NCBI RefSeq assembly: GCF_029227915.1
Contig: NC_079883.1
Span: 14,944,001 to 15,008,000, forward strand
DNA: 64,000 nt
Direction of reading: 5' to 3'
Source of the DNA: Hydractinia symbiolongicarpus
Taxonomy: Eukaryota; Cnidaria; Hydrozoa; Anthoathecata; Hydractiniidae
Shown: positions 11,901 through 22,500 of the stretch, piece after piece
Numbering within the stretch: position 1 is the first letter of the stretch
Layout: the number at the start of each line of letters is the position of its first letter
Program-made: the position numbers and the translations under genes
The notes under the pieces: generated by a model
The model's database searches: none
Seen by the model: only the letters and a program-made list of their open reading frames with translations
What the model was told of the DNA's origin: nothing

Positions 11901-12656
11901 GTCACTCTTATTAGTAGTATTTGTGACAACTCGGTGTTAAAAAAGTGAAAAACAAGAACCTGATAATGATAACAAAAAACAACACTGCACAAATGTGGTA
12001 ATGTCTTGACCGCGATATTTTTTTAAAATAACGCAAAAAAATACCAGGGCCCTCAATTTTAAATCAACTATCCATGTGTTTTGTTCAATCGTAAACTCTG
12101 TACAAGCAGCTCACCAAAATTTGCGAAGGTTATCTCACAACTTAACATAATTCAACGCAGCGGAGGAGTGCATCATTACGTCATTCCTATTTTACTTGGC
12201 TGCCGTTCTGTAAAAATAAGCTTTCGCAAAACATTTGGAATGTTAATACACCCGGAACTAATAATCCATCGAAGAAATATAAAACCTTTATATGTTAGCG
12301 TATCTATAAGATATGACATCATTGGCTGGTGCGATTTAGCGCATGAGCAGTAACAGTCTTGTTGATAATATAATTCAAAAAACCCTTCAATTTAAGCTAA
12401 TAATTAACCAGTGACTATCATCAGTGACATTAGTATTTTTTCATGGAGATTCTTTATAAGGATTAAGGGATTTTTCAGTAAGGGTGACCACCCTGACACA
12501 AGGTTGGGCGTACGTTCAAGATGAAGCACCTCATTAGTATGATATCATTAAATAAATAAAAAAAAGTATATTAAAATAAAATAACTTACGACTTGAAAAG
12601 CTGTGCACGATTCTATATCCAGATATCGTTAAGATAACAGACAACAACAATTGCAT
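6632..12656 (-). CDS. Single-pass membrane protein with signal peptide and long cytoplasmic tail (311 residues, unrecognised)
   Basis: Nine minus-strand exons: 12656-12590, 11086-10834, 9888-9802, 8875-8783, 8533-8441, 8082-8035, 7452-7390, 7307-7207, 6762-6632. All have AG/GT borders and phases agree throughout. Residues 1-22 (MQLLLSVILTISGYRIVHSF) look like a signal peptide. A short Ser/Thr-rich ectodomain includes TDTPSTTAPSSKSK. Residues 78-100 form one transmembrane helix (WLLYVSAVPTILVFIICVI), followed by NYYEEDDE. The roughly 205-residue tail is charged and mainly helical in character (KNKEVYDVMLAKFKADKNKK; SILERSKEDLSEARKILPDD; SDLSQERLEKFLKDS) and ends HPTTNFY. I do not recognise a family. 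Exons 3-7 are all multiples of three in phase 2, so any could be skipped without a frameshift. An acceptor-like site lies 14 bases before the ATG. Confidence 0.85.
6855..6930. repeat. (AAAC)n low-complexity tract
   Basis: About 75 bases of CAAA/AAAC tetranucleotide repeats with an internal A-run, in the last intron (between exons 8 and 9) of the membrane-protein gene. Confidence 0.85.
7065..7116. repeat. 13-base tandem repeat, four copies
   Basis: GATAGATATTTGT is repeated about four times with single-base changes, in the last intron of the membrane-protein gene, between exons 8 and 9. Confidence 0.75.
7478..7526. repeat. 12-base tandem repeat (GAATGGTGAGGC type)
   Basis: Three to four imperfect copies of GAATGGTGAGGC, about 25 bases upstream (transcript sense) of exon 7 of the membrane-protein gene, at its acceptor side. 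Confidence 0.7.
8929..8961. repeat. (AAC)n microsatellite
   Basis: Perfect AAC repeat of about eleven units. On the transcript it reads (GUU)n and lies about 55 bases upstream of exon 4 of the membrane-protein gene. Confidence 0.9.
9230..9480. repeat. Diverged tandem duplication, unit about 115-120 bases
   Basis: The words CATTTAGNTGACAAAAA, CATACT(A)TTTTT and ACTGTGCCAATTTTTGT recur in the same order, starting near 9232 and near 9354. A third partial unit starts near 9466. It lies in intron 3 of the membrane-protein gene and has no coding potential. Confidence 0.7.
9628..9766. repeat. (CAA)n minisatellite with CACCCATAG interruptions
   Basis: Blocks of CAACAA alternate with CACCCATAGCAACAACAG, three times, in units of about 36-39 bases. 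All frames stay open, giving spurious poly-Asn, Gln and Leu ORFs. On the transcript strand it is UUG/UGU-rich and begins about 35 bases after the 5' splice site of exon 3 of the membrane-protein gene. Confidence 0.9.
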
Positions 12657-15600
12657 GGTAATAAATCCTTCTTAAAAATCAATTAGATAGAACGAAACAC
12701 ATCAATGTTAATTTAAACAATTTCCATACACAATACACATCAAACTGTTTTCTTTTTCTCCTCACAGATCTTTCCAATCCTCGTCTATAAAAAACATGTG
12801 AGTAATAACATTTATTTCTCTCTTTTTTAAAAAAACATTAAAAAAGATTATATTTGTTTTCACAACACCGAATGAGAATTAAATAACTGAACAGTAAAAA
12901 AAAAACAACTCATGTAAATGTTTAATTATTCAAGCAACGCTTTTTTGCGCCATTTTTATTATTCCTGTTTTCTGAACAAAAAACATATGCCATTCACCTC
13001 TTAACAGCTTGTCATGTCAGTTTAACAGGTTGCTATTAATAGTATGAAAGCCTACTTAGATTACACTCAAGCAAGAGTTTCTAGTACTACTTGTTTCACA
13101 TCAATTGGCTTCTCATACCACACAGGTAAGTTCACTAAATTCATTTAAAGTTCTCAGGAAACAATTTAGTACACAGACTCCTGACATCTAATTAACAGAT
13201 TTACCAGTCTCAGACATCATAAGAAATTATTCTACACCGAGGTATCTAGCATGCAAAATTAAATAACGCTTTTAATTACATTTTAGTACGCTGATCAACT
13301 CGATCAAAACAACATTGTCACAGTTTCAGACGTATAAGTTAGTCTTTCCGTTAAAACTGCTAAACAAATTAAAACCACAAAATACAATTAAGTTCTTACA
13401 GAACGATACAACAGCTAATAATTATCGAAGGAGATTTTTATCGAAGGCTGCAAACAAAGCTATATACATGGCTTAAACAGATACACCAATAATCCTGCGC
13501 AAGCCATATGTCGCTTGAAACATCACTACACTTGCAAAAAAAATTAAAGTTAACATAAAAACAGACAACTAAACATATGTTGGAAATTCAACTTTGTGAG
13601 TAAAGCCACAAACCAGTTTCATTGCTACGTAAACACGGAAAAAACCGTTGCATCTAATATTCCATCAAATTTGGTGAGAAGCAAAATAAATTTAAATCAT
13701 AGGATTATAAGACGATAAACATTTTAAGCGAGTTTAAATCAAACTGTTATCATTATGCTGAGTAAGCGATTTTATGCTTTGTTTTTAAGTAGCACAATAA
13801 CTTTCTTTCTTCAAGCAACCAGCACCGAAAACATAAGTAAAGCTACTGGTTTTATCTGTATAAAGAGAATAATCCAGTAGTTCAAGTTACATCAATATAA
13901 GAAACAGCAGGCAACCAGAAAATACGCACAAGATTGAAAGATCGAGCAAAACTGTTATCGTATTGTCGCTACTTAGTTATCTCTAATCTCCCGACTCCAC
14001 TGTTTCCACACGGCTATGTTGTGATAAAGACAACGTTACACAACGCATTAACTAGGTATCTTTCATTAGACATAAGCGATGTAAACGGTTAAATTTGTTA
14101 ACAAGATGCGTAAGGTTAAGAAAATATGGTACACAGTTTTCAGTAAGAATGTAATTATTACAATCACAACGAAAAAAATTATAATAGTATTAAGGAAGAT
14201 TATTTATTTATTTATTTCGCTTTAAGTTTAGTTAATTTGAAGTAATCGTTCACACATGTTGCGTCAAAACAATACACTTTTAGTTTCAAATTAAAAGTTA
14301 CGTCATCAAATCACCGCTAACTAAACACCATTTTAAAACTACAACAACAAAAAATATGGCCGCACGTATTCAATGATGTGTTGTTATATAAACATTTTTC
14401 CTTCCACCATAGCAAGACACGTATAAATTAGAAACACCGACAGAGAATAGCGAATCTCGCAACATTATAAACTTTGAGACATCCTTTACAAAAAATGAAC
14501 CGTTTTACAACATTTAACATTTAACAGACAATGCAATGTAGAGCTTCCGAAATATCAAATATAAATCCTTCGCTATATCGAAACAACCAGTCCGAAACAG
14601 CCAATATCGGAAACAAACTCTTTGGATAGCTAATATTGAAAACAAGCAGTTCGATACAACTAATAACAGAACAAATTATCTATCAGTCAGCTAACGTGAT
14701 CTTCGTGACAACTTCACACAAAATCAATTTGAAAGCAAGCGCGAAAAATAGACTCTAAAAAAAACAAATTAAAAAAAAACAGATATTGACAAGAATTATT
14801 TTTTACAATTAGCTGTGTCAACATGCTTATCAACACCATCATCACAATCGAGCTGTCATAATAAGATAATCAAAACCGATTGACTGATAAAACAGAAATA
14901 CAATTGTAAAGAATCAACTTAAACAACTACGAATTTGGTGATCTGTAAGCTGTGTGATTATGTTCTATCTAAAACAATACAACAGTACGAATCAAAATTT
15001 ATGTTTCTAATGATTTTACTTGCAGTGAAAAACAACATGTAATAGCTATCATTGAACGTTTACAAAAAGTCACTTCAATGACTCTTACAAGTATTGTAAA
15101 CAGAAAAAATACCTCAATGAATTAATGCCACTTGGAAATGAAAACAAAGGCACAATAAACTGTAACTGTCAATTAAAATGGTCTTTTTAGCAAGTAAAAT
15201 ATTCTCAAAATACATAAGTCAAGTTTAAAATCTACGAGTTTAGTATTTAAACAAAAATTTTCTTGAAATTTTTTGTCAAAACACAAATATTTTCAGTTTT
15301 TCTCTGACTTTTATTGTATTACTTTACATTTTAAAGGTTTGCATAAAAACATATGGTAATTTTCACACAACTATAATATCACAACACGTGTCAAAAACTA
15401 GCAACTTTTGATGATTAACTTATCAATGGAGCGTTCATCGACAAATATAACAGCGTAGGGCGTTCATTGACAAAAACAAAGGCGTAGGGCGTAAAAATGA
15501 CACGTCTTCTAAATTAATTAAACTTCCTGGAAAGCACAATTACAAAAACAATGCTTTAACGAAATTTCGTTTACTAAACCTGACAAACTGAGGCAAAATT

Positions 15601-16309
15601 AGTAAGCAAGACAACAAAATTAGCAACTTCTCTTCAAGACTGACAACCAACTATTAACTATCGACATATGCAAGCATAAAAATATCCGCATCAAAAAGCA
15701 ATGGAAACGAGGTTGCGTTTAAGTAAAAGGTTTTGAATTCGGATTTAAAATATAAAATGTTCATTTTAAAGTATAATTTCTAATCATAAATATATACAAC
15801 ACAAATAAAAAAAACTAAATAAGCCAGTCAGAGAGAATAACACATCTCCAAGAAAACTCATTCTTACTGTCTCCCTAACAATTCTGTTCTGCGCTTCAAC
15901 AATAACACAAAACTCATTAAGAATCGTGACTCGTGTAGCTAGGAATTCTTTTCTTCTCAGTGGTCGGGAGAATAAAATTACTCTGTTTATCCTGACGAAT
16001 CTATGGAAACATGTCTTTTAAACGATATTTAAAAAAATATTAATCCTTAAAACACACCTTGTAAAGTTATAACAGCATATTCTCTGTGTATATATCAAGC
16101 ATGCTGTTTTGAAAATCCTTTCAATGTATAGCAAGATAATGCGCTTTTTTAAGAATTGCAAAGTATACTGCAATACCTAAGAACTTTTAAAATTCATGTT
16201 TTGTTTTTATTCATTTTTTTGGATAGAAAACGCTGGCATTATGACAATCGAAAGTGTTTGACGTTCGAATTCTAAAGTCACTCACAAAACATTGTTTACA
16301 GTGTTTTGA
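12657..16309. other. 3.6-kb intergenic region without recognised genes
   Basis: AT-rich sequence upstream of the membrane-protein gene. No ORF over 60 codons with coding character and no tRNA or obvious transposon found by eye. It presumably includes the promoter of the minus-strand gene. Short exons of an unknown gene could be missed here. Confidence 0.5.
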
Positions 16310-18024
16310 ACCAGAAACCTTCTTGAGGGGAAGATTTCGGCTTTAAAAAGAAAACTCAATAACGTTTCTTTAATTCAAAAATGTCAAATAATTCGGGAAA
16401 TCGAGAAAGGAATGTCAAACAAGGAGGCAGCAGAAAAATACGGGATCCCCAAAAACACAATTTCAACTTGGATGAAAAAAAAACATAAGATCCTACAAAG
16501 CTTGGAAGAACAAAAAACCGCGTCTGGTTCGAAAAAGGTTCGAGGCTGTGATTATGAGCAGATAGACAAGGCTGTTTTCAAATGGTTTACTGTTCAAAGA
16601 AGCCAAAACATTCCGATCGATGGCAATTTGATAAAAGAAAAGGCACTCAGTTTTGCTAAAAACTTTGATTGTTCATGTTTCAAGGCTTCCGATGGTTGGC
16701 TGGACAAATGGAAAAAAAAGGTAAATAACATAGTTATAATTTTCATTTCGTGTATAAAAACAACGTGATTACATATCAAACACTAAAATTACAGCTTCTG
16801 TTTTTTCAAAATCTCTACCATTGACTTTTGCCCGGATAAGCTTAGAACACAGGGGACCTGCATTCCATCACCATCTCCAAGATTAACTACCTTTCCAGTA
16901 ACAGTTATATCACATCTCCCAAAATAAAATATGGTTTTAGCAAACTTTCCATTTTCTCCTAACGGCAAATGTCCGACTAGTTTCCCATCTTTTTTAACGG
17001 CTACAGCGTATTTGTCGACAGGGTTGTGAGGTTCCATTTCTCCTTGTAGTTTTTCTTGTTGGACTGGTGTCCATAAACTTTTGTAAACATGGTACCCTTT
17101 TATGTAAGATGTAATGTCAGTGGAAGACAAAACGACGAGTGGCATATTTTCAGTTAATTCAATTTCTTGTCCCAGTAAATTTATAGCCATATTGTTCTTT
17201 ACAGATTCTACTACACTCCACGTGTTCAACAATATAATTTGTAAACAGATAAGAATCGAATCGAACCAATCTTAAAATTTATGTTCGATTGTGTTATGTT
17301 CGATTAATATTAAGGGCTGCTTTACACGAAACATTTTTATTTATTTACTTTTTCAGGCACAGCATTTCCTTGAAAGTTATCGGTGGTGAATGTAAGTCAG
17401 TTACAAATCAAATGACAAGCTCCTGGAACGAAACCACGCTCCCAACCATTGGAGAGTTGTACGTTTGCTGTGCAGTGCTTTGGAGAACAACAAACCTTTG
17501 CCAAAGATTTCAATTTTAAGCGGAATGAAGATACTGGCTGATTCTTGGGAGGCTGTAACTAAACAAACCATCATCAATTGTTTTAAGAAATCTGGAATCT
17601 CTTCTACAGGACAACAGGATGCTATTGCTGATTCGGATGACCCATTTAAAGATCTTTAAGAAAGTTTGGATGATTAAGAGAGGCTGATCCATCATTGGTA
17701 CCAAATGATCTCAGTGCTAATGATCTTGTGACCTTGGATGATGAGGTTATCGCAACCGCCCCTCAAATCTCTAATGAAGATATCATTGATGAATTTCGGA
17801 AATCTCAGGACAACGAAGCTGAAGACGATGGCAGTGACATGGAGGATGATTCATTTGATATAGTTGTCGAAAAACCATCAAGATCAAAAGTCGAGTGTAG
17901 TATTGATCTTTTGAAAGATCTAGCAATGTGTTGCGAAAAGGCAATGAAATGCAAATGCCTATCTCCAAATTCGAAAAAATGTATAATAAAGACAGAGTGG
18001 CATCACTTAAACAAAAAGACATAA
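16310..18024 (+). pseudogene. Tigger/pogo (TIGD-like) transposase, DDE domain lost
   Basis: The first part (16322-16721) reads an HTH_psq motif (NNVSLIQKCQIIREIEKG, then AAEKYGIPKNTISTW) and a CENP-B-type second helix-turn-helix (VQRSQNIPIDGNLIKEKAL, FKASDGWLDKWKKK). A consistent intron (16722-17355, GTAAAT...TTTTTCAG) joins this to RHSISLKVIGGECKSVT and SSWNETTLPTI. The sequence then jumps directly to the C-terminal region (ENNKPLPKISILSG, SWEAVTKQTIINCF), so almost the whole DDE nuclease is missing. The frame shifts at the joint, stop codons follow at 17657 and 17674, and an acidic tail continues to 18024. No start codon is visible before the first motif. It is a dead element that once encoded a CENP-B-like DNA-binding transposase. 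Confidence 0.85.
16789..17232 (-). CDS. HIRAN-like domain ORF inside the Tigger intron (147 residues)
   Basis: An uninterrupted minus-strand ORF lies wholly within the intron of the Tigger-like gene. Its middle, ITSYIKGYHVYKSLWTPV followed by EMEPHNPVDKYAVAVKKDG, KLVGHLPLGENGKFAK and ITVTGKVVNLGDGDG, follows the HIRAN pattern: a Y-x-Y/H core, then E-P-x-N-x-x-D-x-x-A-V, then V-G-x-L-P. HIRAN domains bind DNA ends and occur in HLTF/Rad5 helicases and, from memory, as stand-alone invertebrate proteins. The frame is clean while the surrounding transposase is broken, which suggests either recent insertion or continuing function. It could be an ORF of the same or another mobile element, or a single-copy gene. 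Confidence 0.7.
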   Translation of the reverse strand: MLNTWSVVESVKNNMAINLLGQEIELTENMPLVVLSSTDITSYIKGYHVYKSLWTPVQQEKLQGEMEPHNPVDKYAVAVKKDGKLVGHLPLGENGKFAKTIFYFGRCDITVTGKVVNLGDGDGMQVPCVLSLSGQKSMVEILKKQKL

Positions 18025-18175
18025 CCGATTTCTTTAAATGAAGCTGTAAATTTATTTTATGTATTTATTTTAAAAGAAGTCTTGTGCATTGAATATTAAC
18101 ATTTTAACATCTCTCATTGACCTCTATCAACTCCCGATACACTGAAGGTTAAAAATACGTTTTTTACGAAAAAAC

Positions 18176-18268
18176 CCAATTTTTGTCAATTTTTCTCTAT
18201 CTCGAACTTTCTCTATCTCGAACAAATTTTCTGGTCCCTTGCGAGTTCGAGATAGAGAGAGTCAACTG
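18176..18268. repeat. Right terminal inverted repeat region of the Tigger element
   Basis: On the minus strand the end reads CAGTTGACTCTCTCTATCTC, then a duplicated TTCGAGATAGAGAAA word, and is bordered by TA at 18269-18270, the target dinucleotide of the pogo/Tigger group. I could not find the matching left end upstream of 16310. Confidence 0.65.
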
Positions 18269-19096
18269 TAGTAGGACGAATTAAAATTCGAGACAGAAAA
18301 CTGCTACAACGTGCGTATACTTCATAGCTAATTATTTAATACTGGAACACCTTTCGCTTCAGAATTATAAGATCTAGGTGGTTGGAATGAAAAGTTTACA
18401 TACTCAACTGAAAGTTCAATTACAAAGCGACATTTTTTTTAAGAAACGAACATTTTTTTGCGATAATCTAAATTATTATAAAATTGTAAACAAGTCACAA
18501 AAAATTATTTCTTTTGCATAAGATCTGAATTTGAAATCAATCGATCATTGATGAAAATAACATAGACATTAAAGAGGGAACAACTCAAAATTTGAACCTG
18601 GAACACGTGATCAACAAAACAGCGGAGGGTCGGAAAGTTTCCACAAATTTAAATATTAGTTAACTTCGTTCTAAGAATGCGTGTCTAGTGAGGCGTTTTA
18701 AACGTCAATCCTTAATGAATTAAAAAATACACCATTTAAGACAAGCAATAAAAACAATTTAAGGAAATTAAATTATAACTTTAATTACACAAAATTTCAA
18801 ACCATTTTACAAAAAATCATACCTTCAGAATCCTCTTACAACTTTTAACATTAGCTTTCAACATGCTGATTTCATTAAAGCTGTCAGCATAGCAACCAAA
18901 GATACGTGTCCATTGATTTGAGAGCAACAAAGGAGAATATACTATACAATAAGCATAACACCTCAGCAAAAATGCTGGATATCTATTACTTGACAAATAA
19001 TGCAATTATTCCAAGATTAACCCGAATCCAATAATACAGTTTATAAAGGCTATAAAATTATGCGAGTCGCACATTTTGGGGGTATTATATAACAGA

Positions 19097-19270
19097 CTAG
19101 TCGTTAGCCCGTGGAAAAAACCACGGGTTCGTCCGTCCTTTATATTTACCCGTCGCAACAAAGTGGATGAAAATGCATCGCCTTTGATATTCGTGTTCCC
19201 GTAAAATCATTTTTTAACTCAGCGGGGGGTCCGCGCAGAGACAGACAGACGACGGCTATTATTATAGAGA
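19097..19270 (-). mobile_element. Short non-autonomous Helitron
   Basis: Read on the minus strand, the element starts A|TCTCTATAATAATAG. It ends with a hairpin (CCCGTGG, loop TTTTTT, CCACGGG), then CTAACGA and CTAG|T. A TC start after A, a 3' hairpin about ten bases before CTRR, and T after it are the Helitron end rules. A sister copy is at 51448-51581. Confidence 0.7.
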
Positions 19271-19504
19271 TTTAGATATTGAAATAGAAAAAAAAATGTG
19301 GAAACATAAAGAGGTCGAATAATGTTCGTTTATTGTGAAACGAAGTATAGGAAACGACACAAAAAACATCTTATTAAGTACGACTGCTTTTATTATCGCT
19401 ATAAACAGTTTTTGATATAAGTACAATTGTTCAATTCTTACGTCTCTTAATTTACACAAAGTTCTGATCATTATAGTAACTTTGATAGCTAGCCGCCATG
19501 GGCG

Positions 19505-22500
19505 CTATACACCTTCTATCAGATTTTTTAATCCAGCAACTTCGTAACAAGCTTTCAGCTGTCGTAAGGAAGTTTGACTGGAACGTATTTTTAGTGCATC
19601 CAAAGACAGCAAGTCTCTTAGTGATGGTATCAAGGATATGCTCGAATCTAACGTGAGAAGGAAAGAGTTAAGAAGGAAGTTCTTATAAGTAAAACCCATA
19701 AAAGCGGTCAGTATTGAGATTAAAAAGTTTACAAACGCTTTGAGATTTTTTCAATCAAGCCACGCTCACAACAAATCGATGAAAATAAAGCACCACCCAC
19801 CTGTGTTTTTACAATACTTTAAACATCTAAAAAACATTTTCTGTGTGACCACGTCCTCATAATCCAATTGCGAGCATTCACTCCAACTGAAATAATAGTT
19901 GGAGAAATTTCAGTAACAGAATTTTAATACATCTTTTGATCTACCAGCTAACATGAAATTTAAAAGGTGCTCACTTGTCGTGCAAAATACAGCTACACCA
20001 AACATCCAAGGCTAGACTTTGAGCGTCGGTCTCAACCTGCATTAAGAAACACATTCAAAAATATCGAAAATCTAAATGTCTTGGATTTTTTTTTGTGACG
20101 CAAACAAGGGCATCATAGAAGCTGTACTCCATGCAACCGCAAGTCAAAAGGATGTAAATCGACCTTAAATACAGGTAAAGAAACAGAGATGGAAAGAAGA
20201 TGAAGTTTTCACTCACATGTGACAACACACCAAATAGATGTGCATAGTGGTCGTCTGTTAAGTTGGCTGGATTTTCTGTTAAGCACATCTAAAATAAAAA
20301 ATGGTGGATGCAGTCACGTTTGTTTTCCACAAACCTGTGTTCTTTCATTTGACTAGTAAACATTCAGTAGTGATGGGTGGAAGCAATATATAACAGCAAA
20401 TTAACTTTTTTCGGTAAATCCGCCTCGATATAGAGTTAGCAAATTAACTTTTACTTTTTTTGAATGAAAGAGAATAAGAATTTAAAAGAATTCGGAAAAA
20501 AAACAAAGCTGGTTCGTAAAGAAGTGTAATTAAAGAAGAATAAATATAAAAACAATTATTAACGAGGTAAATTTTGTTACCTGTATGAGCTCCTCCGCAG
20601 ACAATGGTGGATATAAGTGCGATTCTTTCCCAAGAAACTAGAAATACAAAAGTCGTTTTTGAACATCTCGTCTATATTTCACAATATCACCCTATTTCCT
20701 CGAACTACAACACAAAAGATTCAGCTACGATACCTCCATAATATTATCCTGGTACTCAAGAAGCTCCAAGTGTTTGTCAACATCTAAAAATAAACAAAAC
20801 TTTTGCTACCATGGGTATCCCATTGTGACCATAAAGAGTTTTGCAGTAATTTCAACTGGAAAAAACGTGATTTTCGTTTGTGGAAGTTTGAGTTTGAACG
20901 TTATATGACAATACCCTTAAGATCAACAAAGTTTTAAAATAATCTTCCACTCACCATTCACATGAGCAGTGATCTCGCTCGTCTCTTCATCTGATGCAAG
21001 CATCGACAAATTGGATAGTACCAACATAAGCTAAGTAAAAATAGTACTATTCTCATCAGTCATAAAAAAGAAGAGCACACTTGGTTGCAAGTCATCCCAA
21101 GCTGGTTAGTTTGTCACAAGATATAAGTAATGTCAAGTGGATAAGACGACCTACCCTTTTTCTTGGTGCGCATATTTTTTCATCGCCAGAAAGATGCTTA
21201 AGAACATGTGAAGCCTACAAAAACATAAAGAAAGTGGCATGCTTAAAAATATGTTTGATGAAGCTATTTCTTCTGAACTTAATTTCCCTATCATGAGAAT
21301 GAGCCAGGTCTCTAGGTATAACGCCGATGTTAGGGCTCTTTTAAAACAACGGGTAAAAGTTTTTACGTTAATAAAGTTTAAATGTTTGAGTGTTTTCTAC
21401 TCTAAAACCATACATTGATTAAAAAATTTCGGCGGCACTGGCAAAGTTTACACAATGTTAGGGAAAACCATTCCTCTACGTTCGAGTCAATTCTAAATTG
21501 AAGACATTATTCAACCTTGATGTACTATATAAGAATGCTATGCCACAGGCGTTCAATAAAACAGATGGCTAATGATTCCATTGAGTAATCAAATGTTTTA
21601 ATCTTTTAATCACAAACAACTAAGAAAATGTCAACCGGATAGCAGGACAAACATCGTTTGATAGCGATCCGTAATGTGACATGGTAATTGATTATACACA
21701 GCACTGCAAGCACGAACTGTCAATTAAGCTAATCACGAGACAGCCTAATTAAAATCATAACACAGGTATGTAAAATTAAAAACATTAAAGTCGTAATTAG
21801 AAAATAGTAATTTATGACAAAGCAACTGCGTCTATTTTGATTTCATCCCTGTTAGCCGGTACTGTATGTGGTTTACTGATGATGTATGATTTAATCAGAG
21901 ATGCTACATCACCCTGTGGCTGCGTACAGTGAAAAAACGCGTTGCATATAAAGAGAAATGATATTAAAAGAGTACAAGCCTCATATGTGTTTACAACTCA
22001 TATAAATGCTCGGAACAATCCTAGACTGTGCTCCTTATAATATATAAGTAAACGTAATATTCTGTTGCATGCATAGGTCAGGTTTCCGCCCAAGACGGGG
22101 AAAACATAAACATAAATTCACTGGCACACGTATCCCCCCTCCTGGAACATTAATCTTACTTAACTCTATACTTTTTAAACAAGTCATTGCCTTAACTATG
22201 CCAGAAGTTTTCCATATTTATCTATGAAGCTATATTTGCGTCGCAGGCCTGGTTAAGCGCTTTCAGAAATAAGTTTTTGTAAAACAAAACTAAGTATTAA
22301 AAACTTGGCTCTTGCAAGAGTTTAGTTCATGGCATAAGCAAAAACAGAAGGAGAGTGCGGCTTGCAAAGCTCCCAGAAATTTCGGAATATTTTTGAATGG
22401 TTTCTGTAAGGAGCACCAAGCGAAATTAATAAATGTCGATAACATAACAGACGATTTGTCGTACCTTTGAAAACTCTTTCGCTCCAATGAAATGCAACCA

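Noticed and set aside
12081-12353. 90-codon plus-strand ORF
   Set aside because: Lies in intron 1 of the minus-strand membrane-protein gene, with no domain and no splice context.
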